A stretch of DNA of 64,000 nt from the NCBI GenBank assembly GCA_038209195.1, contig JBBQXY010000005.1:1-64000 (forward strand), in the 5' to 3' direction. Position 1 is the stretch's first letter. Each line of letters begins with the position of its first letter. The notes beneath the pieces were generated by a model. That model searched no databases. It saw only the letters and a program-made list of their open reading frames with translations, and had not been told where the DNA came from. The DNA is from JBBQXY01 sp038209195 (GTDB taxonomy: Bacteria; Chloroflexota; Ktedonobacteria; Ktedonobacterales; Ktedonobacteraceae). Positions 1 to 8,252 of the stretch are shown here, piece by piece. The position numbers were made by a program, and so were the translations under genes.

Positions 1-1040
1 GTGAAGATCTGTGTCAACGTCACCAATCCCGCCCGCATCGACATAGGATTGCCGTTGAACGTCCCCAGATGCAAAACTTCCTCGTGGTTAATATGGCGCA
101 TAATCTCTTCGCGACCACCAAAAGCACCAATTGGCATACCACCACCAATTGACTTGGCAAGGCAGATCAGATCAGGTTCCACGGGATAAATTTCCGTGAT
201 ACCCCCTGGAGCCACTGTTACCCCAGTTTTCACTTCGTCAAAGATCAACAACACATCGTGCTTTCGCGTAATATCGCGCACACCCTGGAGATACCCATCC
301 TCAGGCATCATGATCCCAACGTTCATCAAAACCGCTTCCGTAATCACCGCCGCGACCTCTCCCTCGTGCTCCGTCAAGATACGATCCAGTGCCTCCAGAT
401 CATTGTAGGGCGCGATGACGGTATTGTTCCTGACATTCGTAGGAATACCATGCGAAGCAGGTACAGTATTCGGGCGATCCGCCGGGCCAGCCGCAGTTCG
501 AGACGGTTTAGTACTCATCAAAACCGAATCATGATGACCATGGTACGAGCCTTCAATCTTCACAATCTTGTCACGACCAGCATGCGCACGAGCCAGTCGC
601 AGCGCGTCCATAGTCGCTTCAGTGCCAGAATTACAGAAACGTACTTGCTCAATTGGCGCGAAGCGTCGCACCATCTCTTCAGCCAGAAAAACAGTATCTG
701 CACAAGGCAAAGAGTAAAGGCTACCCTTGCCAAGTTGATCGCGCAAAGCCTCAACCAACACCGGATGCGAGTGACCTACTAGGAGACTGCCAAAACCCAG
801 ATGAAAATCCGCGTACTCGTTGCCATCATAATCCCAAATATGGCTTCCTTCAGCACGACTAATCGTCATTGGATAGGGCGGCACTGCCTGAAACGAACTC
901 GAAACTCCCATCGGCAACGACTTTTTTGCTCGTTCAAAGAGTTCGCGGGAGCGAGGCGTACGCTTCCTAAACTCCGCTTCCTCGCGGACAACGATCTCTT
1001 CTACTAGTTTAGGGCTGATCTTTAGAGGTTCCCGAAGCAT
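1..1040 (-). CDS. Class III aminotransferase, glutamate-1-semialdehyde aminomutase-like (partial)
   Basis: This is the N-terminal 346 codons of a PLP-dependent class III aminotransferase; the C-terminus lies beyond the left edge. The start at 1040 has AAAGGAG eight bases upstream. The frame shows the pyridine-ring motif FDEVKTG and the Schiff-base lysine in AKSIGGGMPIGAFGG, with the phosphate-binding NSGTEA further N-terminal. The overall pattern is that of glutamate-1-semialdehyde 2,1-aminomutases and their relatives. No other haem gene is nearby, so a role in tetrapyrrole synthesis is not supported by context and another aminotransferase or aminomutase activity is possible. The fold assignment is firm and the substrate is not. 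Confidence 0.8.
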   Translation of the reverse strand, partial: MLREPLKISPKLVEEIVVREEAEFRKRTPRSRELFERAKKSLPMGVSSSFQAVPPYPMTISRAEGSHIWDYDGNEYADFHLGFGSLLVGHSHPVLVEALRDQLGKGSLYSLPCADTVFLAEEMVRRFAPIEQVRFCNSGTEATMDALRLARAHAGRDKIVKIEGSYHGHHDSVLMSTKPSRTAAGPADRPNTVPASHGIPTNVRNNTVIAPYNDLEALDRILTEHEGEVAAVITEAVLMNVGIMMPEDGYLQGVRDITRKHDVLLIFDEVKTGVTVAPGGITEIYPVEPDLICLAKSIGGGMPIGAFGGREEIMRHINHEEVLHLGTFNGNPMSMRAGLVTLTQIF

Positions 1041-1220
1041 AAAAGCTCCTTTCCTGAGGGAACAGGTGAAATACATATCATAATCTATCTAACATTTCCA
1101 CATGCAGTATCTACTGCTTATTGCTATTGTACCCTATTACCGCCGCATTAGCAATTGTTTTAGCATCATATCGTGCGAATTACGCACATTTTTCAATATT
1201 TGCCCACGAAATTCGTATCA

Positions 1221-1288
1221 AAACGAAGCTGTAGCAGAGAAATACCGACAACCAGAATTGCCGGTATTTCTCTGCTACAGCCTCGTTT
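1221..1288 (-). terminator. Strong hairpin downstream of the FTR1 gene
   Basis: Arms at 1221-1247 and 1262-1288 pair over 27 bases with one mismatch around a 14-base loop. The hairpin lies five bases past the stop of the FTR1 gene read on the minus strand and before the next minus-strand gene. The following T-run is short, so it may act as a terminator or as an mRNA 3' end stabiliser. Confidence 0.65.
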
Positions 1289-1292
1289 ACTA

Positions 1293-2165
1293 TCATGCAC
1301 GACTATGTAATGTGCCAGATGTAACAGAATTTTGCTTGGACTCGTTTGATAAAGCAGGTTTGGGGAGCGATGGTTTACGCGTCATCCGCACAAAGATGAA
1401 GCCTACTACTAGAAGATAGGCCGCGTAGATTGCACCTTGCAATATTGTCGGGGACTCGGCATAACCCAAGAAAGTATGTAAAATGTCACCCAGCGTGCTA
1501 TCTTCCCTCAGAAAGTTGCCTGTATTCCACAGATGCGTTGTACCAACGGTTAGCCATCCAAGCTCCTGCATATTTTGCACAGCATTGCCAAGCAGTGCAG
1601 CCGCAAAGATGAGCAAGAGCATACCCATCACACGGAAGAATACACGATAGTCGAGGCGATACCCCAAGCGATAGATCATAAAGCACAAGCCCACTGAGGC
1701 CAATAGACCAAGCGCAGCACCCAGCAGCAAAAGTAGAGCATTGGTAGTAAAAGCAAAAGCCAGCATAAATACTGCCGTCTCCAGCCCTTCACGTCCCACT
1801 GTAGTAAACGCAAGTAACCCTAATGCCAAACCAGAACCAGCTATACTCGCCTTCGCCGTGATATCTTTCTTTAGCGTACGACTATTCTTTTGCATCCAAA
1901 AAGTCATCGTCGTGAGCAATATTACGGCCACGAGATAAGTAATGGTCTCAAATATTATCTGGAACGTCGAACCAACGTATTGATGTATTGTTATGTAAAG
2001 AGCAAGCCCACCCAGCAGCGAAACTACCCCCGCGAGGATAATACCAATCCAAACAGCACGCGCTTGACGTGTTTGTCCTAAATGGCGCAGTGCGGCAAAA
2101 AGGAAACTGACGATCAGACTAGCCTCTAACCCTTCACGCAGAAACAAAACAAATGCTGCTATCAT
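1293..2165 (-). CDS. FTR1 family high-affinity iron permease
   Basis: This 290-residue membrane protein has about seven hydrophobic segments. It carries the paired REGLE signatures of the FTR1/EfeU family, at about residues 10 (REGLEAS) and 125 (REGLETA), whose acidic residues bind ferric iron during transport. The length fits the EfeU type. No EfeO or EfeB partner is present. The next gene upstream on the same strand encodes a DtxR-family metalloregulator, and a partial DtxR-type palindrome lies in the gap between them, which suggests iron-dependent repression. Ion specificity is inferred from the family. Confidence 0.9.
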   Translation of the reverse strand: MIAAFVLFLREGLEASLIVSFLFAALRHLGQTRQARAVWIGIILAGVVSLLGGLALYITIHQYVGSTFQIIFETITYLVAVILLTTMTFWMQKNSRTLKKDITAKASIAGSGLALGLLAFTTVGREGLETAVFMLAFAFTTNALLLLLGAALGLLASVGLCFMIYRLGYRLDYRVFFRVMGMLLLIFAAALLGNAVQNMQELGWLTVGTTHLWNTGNFLREDSTLGDILHTFLGYAESPTILQGAIYAAYLLVVGFIFVRMTRKPSLPKPALSNESKQNSVTSGTLHSRA

Positions 2166-2242
2166 AATGCTACAATCTTTCTCTCAACGACACATTTCTC
2201 TCCATGAGAACCACCAACACATCAATTCCTACTTAGCTACTC

Positions 2243-2261
2243 AGATATTAGCATACCCTAA
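2243..2261 (-). promoter_or_regulatory. Candidate DtxR/IdeR-type operator
   Basis: Read on the minus strand this 19-base site begins TTAGGGTATGCTAA and matches the classical DtxR/IdeR consensus (TTAGGTTAGGCTAACCTAA) at 13 of 19 positions, with the core best kept. It lies about 78 bases upstream of the FTR1 start and just downstream of the DtxR-family gene. It is a by-eye match only. Confidence 0.3.
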
Positions 2262-2304
2262 TCTTATGAGTCAAGAGTAATTCCGTGCAATATTGGTAAA
2301 ACTA

Positions 2305-3006
2305 TCATCGTATCACCCAAATTTTACTGGCGGCATACTTACTGATACAGACCTCACGCCCATCGACCTGCACAACAAAGTTTTCGCTCTCTACATCCAT
2401 AGCACTACCATCATGTGTAAGTACTATCAACTGTGTGTCAGGAGTTAAACTTTTTTCATGTAGATACAAAATAAGTGCCTCCTCGTCCTCCACCACTTCT
2501 GAAATACAAAGGATGGTCACCACTTCTCCTCTGTGTACATTGGAGAGCCGCACAGCGTTGCGATCCTTCAAATAATTGCGTGCATTTGCCACAGAGCCGG
2601 GAATTGGATTGCCATGCGGACAGGTAGTTGGATTATTCAGCGTCGTGATAACGCGCGCTTCTACCGCCCCAGATATAAAATGCTCCAGGCGACAGGCCTC
2701 CTCGTGAACCTGGTGCCACTGCATTCCCAACATATCAACCAGGAACCGCTCTGTAAGTCTATGCCTGCGCAACACAGCCTCAGCTGCCTCGTTACCCAGT
2801 TCTGTCAAAGTCACCTGCCGTCTGTTGTCCATCTCAATATAGCCGTCACGCACCAAGCGTTTCAACATTTCGGTCACAGTTGGTGGAGCAACGCGAAATT
2901 TCTCCGCCAACCTCGCTCCAATCACGACCTCATCCTCCATACTCATGTTATAGACCGTCTCTAAATATTCTTCAACCGTTGCACTCAGTGGCTCTTCCAT
3001 GTCCAT
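2305..3006 (-). CDS. DtxR/MntR-family metal-dependent transcriptional regulator
   Basis: The protein of about 233 residues begins with a winged helix (SATVEEYLETVYNM, then VAPPTVTEMLKRLVRDGYI). A dimerisation and metal-binding domain follows (RHRLTERFLVDMLGM, HEEACRLEHFIS), and then a C-terminal FeoA/SH3-like domain. This is the usual DtxR order. Such proteins repress iron or manganese uptake genes when loaded with Fe2+ or Mn2+. The start chosen here (AGGA at good spacing) matches family length; an in-frame start at 3069 would add 21 residues. The FTR1 permease gene just downstream is the obvious target. Confidence 0.88.
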   Translation of the reverse strand: MDMEEPLSATVEEYLETVYNMSMEDEVVIGARLAEKFRVAPPTVTEMLKRLVRDGYIEMDNRRQVTLTELGNEAAEAVLRRHRLTERFLVDMLGMQWHQVHEEACRLEHFISGAVEARVITTLNNPTTCPHGNPIPGSVANARNYLKDRNAVRLSNVHRGEVVTILCISEVVEDEEALILYLHEKSLTPDTQLIVLTHDGSAMDVESENFVVQVDGREVCISKYAASKIWVIR

Positions 3007-3281
3007 TTCCAATCCTGACCATAGCTGGCAAGCACTAACCCTCTTCTTTCTTTCCCCTGATTCTACCATAAGCCTGAGCCAAGCGATATATAAAAATCAC
3101 TTTGGCTCTGCATTTGCTAAAGCACATTATCGCCCCGTCCTCGTCAACACCCACAAAGATACATAAAAATCTATTTAAGTTCTAGCATCTTCTGCCCGAT
3201 AAAGAGTAAAAGACGCAACTTGATACATAGTGCTCTATTTGGAACTTCGGTATAGTGAGACAAGAGAGGAGTATTTAAACT

Positions 3282-4130
3282 ATGATAATTGAACCAGTGC
3301 AATTAAGCACTACACCATTATCGACACAACTCGTTTCAGACAATCAAAAGGTACTCAACAGGAAACGCCTTCCGCGCTTCCGCTTCAACCAACAGCTTGC
3401 GTTGGTAATCTTCACCGCCCTGCTATTGGTCAGTTCGTTTGCCATTTCCAATACTCAGCCTGCCGCCCACGCTGCCAACCCGGGAGCAGGTAACGCGTGT
3501 TCCTGGTATCAGATACACTACGGTGATACGCTATCCAAAATTGCCGCGAACCACCGCACCACTATTTGGACGCTGGCACGGGTAAATAATATTGGTAATG
3601 TCAATCTTATCTTTGTAGGGCGAGAGCTTTGTATTCCATATCGTGTAGGCGGTGGTAGTGGACATGGCAGTGGTGGAAGTTCAGCCGGTCTCTTATCCAA
3701 TGGCGTCGTGACATGGTATTCCTATAACGCCTTGGATTGGTCGTCGCGCTCTCAAATCTCCTCCATACTGCACCAAGTTGCCTATCGCTATGGTCTACCA
3801 GCCAATCTGCTCATGGCTATTGCCTGGCAGGAAAGCGGTTGGAATCAACATGTCATAGCATGGGATGGTGGCATCGGCGTTATGCAACTCATGCCGTATA
3901 CCGCCATGAGTATCAACATTAGCACTGGTATCAGGCGTAACCCTTACCATCTCTATGACAACATTAATCTCGGTGCCACCTACCTGTCTTGGCTGTACCA
4001 CAACTTCCATGGTAATTTATACCAAACAATCAGTGGCTACAACGAGGGCGGCTGGGCTGTCATCCACCGTGGCATCTTCAACTGGCACTACGTCAATAAC
4101 GTCTTGTCCTTGATGCGGGGATTTAGGTAA
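3282..4130 (+). CDS. Secreted LysM and lytic transglycosylase (SLT) protein
   Basis: The 282-residue protein has a basic N-terminus and a hydrophobic segment at about 38-58 ending near AHAAN, which looks like a signal peptide or anchor. One LysM domain follows (about 73-118, from CSWYQIHYGDTLSKIA to LCIPY), then a Gly/Ser linker and a C-terminal SLT/goose-lysozyme-like domain. The catalytic glutamate is expected in AWQESGW, followed by GVMQLMP. It should bind and cleave peptidoglycan outside the membrane. AGAGGAG precedes the start. It stands alone, flanked by a regulator gene on the other strand and the trpS leader. Confidence 0.88.
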   Translation: MIIEPVQLSTTPLSTQLVSDNQKVLNRKRLPRFRFNQQLALVIFTALLLVSSFAISNTQPAAHAANPGAGNACSWYQIHYGDTLSKIAANHRTTIWTLARVNNIGNVNLIFVGRELCIPYRVGGGSGHGSGGSSAGLLSNGVVTWYSYNALDWSSRSQISSILHQVAYRYGLPANLLMAIAWQESGWNQHVIAWDGGIGVMQLMPYTAMSINISTGIRRNPYHLYDNINLGATYLSWLYHNFHGNLYQTISGYNEGGWAVIHRGIFNWHYVNNVLSLMRGFR

Positions 4131-4154
4131 GCGGTGAAATTGCTACAATAGCAC

Positions 4155-4183
4155 TTGACACAACCACAAATCACCTATATACT
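4155..4183 (+). promoter_or_regulatory. Consensus sigma-70-type promoter for the T-box/trpS transcript
   Basis: TTGACA (4155-4160) and TATACT (4178-4183) are separated by 17 bases, which predicts a start near 4190, right where the T-box leader begins. Confidence 0.75.
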
Positions 4184-4189
4184 TTCATC

Positions 4190-4523
4190 AAGCACAAACG
4201 AATACAGTGAAAGCTACGAACAGGAAAAGTACCTAGTCACGCATGGTTACAGAAAGTCGGGTATGATGGAAACCGATACCACTGCGCCTAAGGAATGGGC
4301 CTGGGAGCCAAAGAGCCAAACATTCTGACCTTGCGTAAGCAAACAGAACAAGTAGTACTTTTTCGGAATGTCCCCCGTTATCGAGGACAGGATATCAGAG
4401 GGTATCCGACAATAAGGGATTACCAACCATCTTGACTGACTTGGTATCGGTAATCTGAACCAGGGTGGTACCACGAAAGCATTACGCCTCTCGTCCCTAG
4501 CATGGGACGAGAGGCGTTTTTTA
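4190..4523 (+). ncRNA. T-box leader, Trp-specific (UGG specifier), upstream of trpS
   Basis: The leader carries the canonical T-box sequence AGGGTGGTACCACG at 4462-4475. In Stem I the AG-bulge/distal-loop block (AGAAAGTCGGGT, then ATGATGGAAACCGAT) is followed by the specifier context GAA-TGG-GCC, with the Trp codon TGG at 4296-4298. It ends in an intrinsic terminator. Uncharged tRNA-Trp should pair with the specifier and, through its 3' end, with the T-box bulge, so that transcription continues. The gene downstream is trpS, and the trp operon follows on the same strand. Confidence 0.93.
4484..4522 (+). terminator. T-box intrinsic terminator
   Basis: ACGCCTCTCGTCCC (4484-4497) pairs perfectly with GGGACGAGAGGCGT (4504-4517) around a six-base loop and is followed by a run of six T. 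The T-box sequence just upstream can form the competing antiterminator. Confidence 0.92.
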
Positions 4524-4555
4524 TTGTCGATTTTTATTACCTTACTGGGAGAGAA

Positions 4556-5611
4556 ATGATGTCAGTAGACTTGAGCAAGAGCTCCAAACCAGCACTGGAG
4601 TCCGCTCGGAATGAGGCACCCGTGAAAAAACGTGTCTTCTCCGGAGTACAGCCAACAGGCAATATCCATATTGGCAATTACCTGGGAGCCATTCGCAACT
4701 GGGTCGCAGGACAGGCACAGTACGACAATATCTTCTGTATTGTTGATCTGCACGCCATAACCGTTCTACCGATTGACCCCAAAGAGCTACACCTCACTAC
4801 GCGCAAACTGGCAGCCTTGTATGTCGCCTGTGGCCTGGACACACGCTATTGCAAGCTCTTTGTGCAATCGCATGTACATGAACACGCCGAGATGAGTTGG
4901 ATTATGAACTGCTTCACCCCCATGGGCTGGCTGAACCGCATGACCCAATTTAAGACAAAAGCAGGCGAGAATCCAGATTCCGTCAGCACTGGCCTCTATT
5001 GCTACCCAACACTAATGGCCTGTGACATTTTGCTCTATCAAACCCATCTTGTGCCCGTCGGCGACGACCAGCGACAACATATCGAGTTGACACGTGACTT
5101 GGCACAACGCTTCAACAGCATGTATGATCAGCAAGTGTTCACCATACCGGAGCCGCAGATTCGCACAGTCGGCGCACGTATCATGTCGCTGGATGACCCA
5201 ACCAGCAAGATGAGCAAAAGCGACCCCAATGATGCCTCACGCATCAACCTGCTCGATTCACCCAAAGTGATCAAGCAGAAGATTGGTCGCGCCACAACGG
5301 ATTCAGAGCGACTAGTCACCTTCGACCCGCAGCGACCCGGCATCTACAACCTACTCAGCATCTACCAATTGCTCACAGAGCAGACAGAGCAGGAGATCGA
5401 GGCCGAATTTGCCGGTAAAGGCTACGGTGATTTCAAAGCCGCCCTCACCGAACGACTAGTCGCCACCCTGACGCCCATCCAGCAAAAGTACAACGAGCTC
5501 ATCGACGACCTCCCCACGCTCGAGGCCATCCTCAAGCAAGGAGCCGACGAAGTACGTCCGCAAGCAGCAGCAACCCTACAACACGTAAAAACCGTAGTCG
5601 GCCTCGGCTAA
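4556..5611 (+). CDS. trpS: Tryptophanyl-tRNA synthetase
   Basis: This class I aminoacyl-tRNA synthetase of 351 residues charges tRNA-Trp. The HIGH-type motif is seen in TGNIHIGNYLGA and the KMSKS loop in SKMSKSDPN, with family signatures such as MGWLNRMTQFK and VPVGDDQRQH. The start used here is the ATG at 4556 after GGGAGAG; an upstream ATG at 4502 lies inside the T-box terminator hairpin and is rejected. The gene is under T-box control, and its 3' end is only 115 bases from trpE on the same strand, so it could share transcripts with the trp operon. Confidence 0.96.
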   Translation: MMSVDLSKSSKPALESARNEAPVKKRVFSGVQPTGNIHIGNYLGAIRNWVAGQAQYDNIFCIVDLHAITVLPIDPKELHLTTRKLAALYVACGLDTRYCKLFVQSHVHEHAEMSWIMNCFTPMGWLNRMTQFKTKAGENPDSVSTGLYCYPTLMACDILLYQTHLVPVGDDQRQHIELTRDLAQRFNSMYDQQVFTIPEPQIRTVGARIMSLDDPTSKMSKSDPNDASRINLLDSPKVIKQKIGRATTDSERLVTFDPQRPGIYNLLSIYQLLTEQTEQEIEAEFAGKGYGDFKAALTERLVATLTPIQQKYNELIDDLPTLEAILKQGADEVRPQAAATLQHVKTVVGLG

Positions 5612-5649
5612 CACCCACCGCCTCGAAGCAACGGCCTACTTCGTCCATG

Positions 5650-5690
5650 GTAGGGATACCCTTTACGGGTATCCTGGGGTGGGGGCCGGC
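5650..5690 (+). repeat. Short dispersed hairpin repeat (GTAGGGA family)
   Basis: GTAGGGATACCC is followed by CTTTAC and GGGTATCC, which form a seven-to-eight-pair hairpin and then a G-rich tail. Similar GTAGGGA...GGGCGTCC units occur near 19021, 51066 and 55752. It sits between trpS and trpE. Confidence 0.5.
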
Positions 5691-5726
5691 GGCAGTATTG
5701 ACTGATTAAGTAAAGTAGGTAGAACT

Positions 5727-7367
5727 ATGTACTATCCAACCTTCGACGAGATTCAACGGCTGCGCGACGCAGAGATCGCCCCCCACGAGGGAGAAAAACG
5801 GCGACCTCTGCTACCGCTCTATCGCGATATCCTGGCAGATTTAGAGACCCCCGTCTCAGCCTATTGTAAGACAGCACAAGGCACCTATAGCTTCTTGCTG
5901 GAGAGTGTCACTGGTGGCGAACGCGTTGGACGCTATTCGTTTATCGGCATCGAACCCTACCTCGTCATCACCCATCACGGGGAAACCGCAACACTGCTGA
6001 AAAGAACTGAACAGCTTAACCAACCAGTCAGCGAAGAAGTTCCTTGCCACGACCCATTACAGTTAATCGAGCAGGAACTTGGGCAATTTCGCTTGCTCAC
6101 CCCTGAGGGCGTCTCACAGGACGAATTACCACAGTTTCACGGCGGAGCGGTCGGCTATTTAGCCTATGAAGCGGCATCTCGTTTTGAGCGGCTGCCTGTA
6201 CCAGAGAAAAGTACCTTGGGACTACCCTTGGCCGTTTTCTGCTTCACCGAAACCGTGTTAGTATTCGATCATGTCAAACACCGCGTGCGCATTGTCACAC
6301 ATCTGCACCTCGATGCGCCTGACCTCGCAACTGAATATCAGCGCGGCAAGGCCATTCTTGATGATGTACAGCAACGCCTGAGCCAACCAATTCATTTACC
6401 AGCCGAGCCTGCTCCCATCTCCGATGAAGCGGCCCTTCAGGTCACCTCGAACCGCACACAAGCAGAATTCGAGTCCATGGTTCGCCGCTCAATTGAATAT
6501 ATCCGGGCCGGTGATGTCTTCCAAGTCGTCCCTTCGCAACGCCTCAGCCGCCATGTGAACGCATCGCCCTTTACAGTCTACCGCGCATTACGAGCCATCA
6601 ACCCATCGCCCTATATGTTCTATCTTGACCTACACGACTTTCACATCGTAGGCGCATCACCGGAATTGCTGGTCCGCTTCGAGCAAAACGAGGTGACTAT
6701 TCGTCCCATCGCCGGCACCCGCCCACGCGGCAGCGATAAACAAAGCGATCAAGCTTTCGCCGAAGAGCTGAAAAACGATCCCAAAGAGCAAGCTGAGCAC
6801 GTCATGCTCGTTGATCTCGCCCGCAACGACGTGGGACGAGTCAGCATCCCCGGCAGCGTTCAGGTAGGTGAGTTCATGGAAGTCGAACGCTATTCCCATG
6901 TCATGCACCTCGTCTCCAACATTACCGGACAGCTTCGCACGGATATGACCCCCTATGAAGCTCTTCGCGCAGGCTTTCCGGCTGGCACAGTTTCAGGCGC
7001 ACCCAAGATTCGCGCCATGCAGATCATCAGCGAACTTGAAGAGGAACAGCGCGGCGTCTATGCCGGTGCCGTGGGTTACTTCAGCCACTCCGGCAACCAG
7101 GAAACAGCCATTGCCCTGCGCACCATGGTTATTAAGGATGGTCGGGCCTACATCCAGGCAGGCTGCGGTGTCGTCGCCGATTCCGATCCCGCCGCCGAAT
7201 ACCAGGAAAGCCTGAACAAAGCCAAAGCATTACTCCGTGCCCTTGATGAAGCCGAAATCCTTGCTAATGAACGCCGCGTCTCACAGGCTCGTGCTGTCTC
7301 CACTAATCTCTCAACCATCACGCCAGATACTCATGCCATAGGAGGCGTTTATGCTGTTATTGATTGA
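5727..7367 (+). CDS. trpE: Anthranilate synthase component I
   Basis: This 546-residue chorismate-binding enzyme converts chorismate and ammonia (from TrpG) to anthranilate. The N-terminal domain (about 10-180) includes the LLES and GRYSFIG segments linked to tryptophan feedback binding. The C-terminal catalytic domain shows IAGTRPRG, LVDLARNDVGR, GFPAGTVSGAPK and the terminal GCGVVADSDPAAEYQES block with the Mg-binding glutamates. The end overlaps trpG by 17 bases, which suggests translational coupling. No separate attenuator is evident in the 115-base gap upstream, so the T-box before trpS may be the main tryptophan sensor. Confidence 0.96.
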   Translation: MYYPTFDEIQRLRDAEIAPHEGEKRRPLLPLYRDILADLETPVSAYCKTAQGTYSFLLESVTGGERVGRYSFIGIEPYLVITHHGETATLLKRTEQLNQPVSEEVPCHDPLQLIEQELGQFRLLTPEGVSQDELPQFHGGAVGYLAYEAASRFERLPVPEKSTLGLPLAVFCFTETVLVFDHVKHRVRIVTHLHLDAPDLATEYQRGKAILDDVQQRLSQPIHLPAEPAPISDEAALQVTSNRTQAEFESMVRRSIEYIRAGDVFQVVPSQRLSRHVNASPFTVYRALRAINPSPYMFYLDLHDFHIVGASPELLVRFEQNEVTIRPIAGTRPRGSDKQSDQAFAEELKNDPKEQAEHVMLVDLARNDVGRVSIPGSVQVGEFMEVERYSHVMHLVSNITGQLRTDMTPYEALRAGFPAGTVSGAPKIRAMQIISELEEEQRGVYAGAVGYFSHSGNQETAIALRTMVIKDGRAYIQAGCGVVADSDPAAEYQESLNKAKALLRALDEAEILANERRVSQARAVSTNLSTITPDTHAIGGVYAVID

Positions 7368-7950
7368 TAATTACGATAGTTTTACCTACAACCTCTACCA
7401 ATATCTCTGTGAATTGGGAGCCGAGGTAGCAGTCCATCGCAATGACCAAGTGACGCTAGCCGAGATCGAAGCAATGCAGCCTACCGCTATTGTCATCTCC
7501 CCTGGCCCCTGCACACCCAATGAAGCAGGTCTATCCTGTCAGATTATCGCGACCTTTGGCACACACATCCCCACATTGGGCGTGTGCTTGGGACATCAGG
7601 CCATCGGGCAGGTCTATGGCGGCAAAGTTATACGTGCGCCAGAACCCATGCACGGAAAAACAAGCCTGGTCTACCACCAAAACCAAGGCATCTTCCACGA
7701 CCTACCCATACCCTTTGCTGCGAACCGCTATCACAGCCTCATCGTAGAGCGTACCACCCTTCCGCCCGCACTGGAAATCACTGCCGAGACAGCGGATGGG
7801 CTAATCATGGGTCTGCGTCATCGCACCTATCCCGTCGAAGGCGTACAATTCCACCCGGAATCAATCATGACCCCCCTCGGGAAAAACATATTACAAAACT
7901 TCTTGGACATTCAAGTAACAAGCGGGATTGCAAGGGGGGCAACCCCATAA
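7351..7950 (+). CDS. trpG: Anthranilate synthase glutamine amidotransferase component II
   Basis: This 199-residue class I glutamine amidotransferase supplies ammonia to TrpE. The nucleophile cysteine is in GVCLGHQAIG, the oxyanion-hole motif in SPGPCTP, and the His/Glu pair in FHPES near the C-terminus. A strong AGGAGG lies seven bases before the ATG, inside the end of trpE. In many bacteria the same subunit also serves 4-amino-4-deoxychorismate synthase; no pabB is present here to test that. Confidence 0.95.
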   Translation: MLLLIDNYDSFTYNLYQYLCELGAEVAVHRNDQVTLAEIEAMQPTAIVISPGPCTPNEAGLSCQIIATFGTHIPTLGVCLGHQAIGQVYGGKVIRAPEPMHGKTSLVYHQNQGIFHDLPIPFAANRYHSLIVERTTLPPALEITAETADGLIMGLRHRTYPVEGVQFHPESIMTPLGKNILQNFLDIQVTSGIARGATP

Positions 7951-7955
7951 GCGAC

Positions 7956-8214
7956 ATAGCAAAAGCAGGGTTGCAAGGGGTTCTAAGGTTGTCATTCTGA
8001 GCGTCGAGCGAAGAAGCTCTTGTGAAAGCAGGGCTGCAAGGGGCCGCCGCCCCTTGACTGGGTTCTAGGGCTGCGCCCTAGCTCCCCTCTCTCACCCGCC
8101 GCCGCAGGCGGCATAGCAAATGCAGGGTTGCAAGGGGCCGCCGCCCCTTGACTGGGTTCTAGGGCTGCGCCCTAGCTCCCCTCTCTCACCCGCCGCTGCA
8201 GGCGGCATGGCAAA
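7956..8214 (+). repeat. Multi-hairpin dispersed repeat, two copies plus a fragment
   Basis: The 302-base gap between trpG and trpD is filled by repeat. A truncated unit at about 7956-7987 is followed by copies at 8021-8117 and 8121-8214. Each full copy has three hairpins in order: AAGGGG...CCCCTT, CTAGGGC...GCCCTAG and a GCCGCC...GGCGGC stem. A motif GTCATTCTGAGCG at 7991, resembling the repeat near 48284, is also present. These hairpins could attenuate or stabilise the trp transcript. Confidence 0.8.
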
Positions 8215-8252
8215 CGAAAAATAACAAACCACTATAACGAGAGGAGCAAGCA

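Noticed and set aside
3070..3281. c-di-AMP (ydaO) riboswitch before the LysM/transglycosylase gene
   Set aside because: Such genes are sometimes under this switch, but I found none of its conserved blocks in the 212-base leader.
4247..4474. A 75-codon minus-strand frame before trpS
   Set aside because: It coincides with the T-box leader, whose T-box, specifier and terminator explain the sequence.
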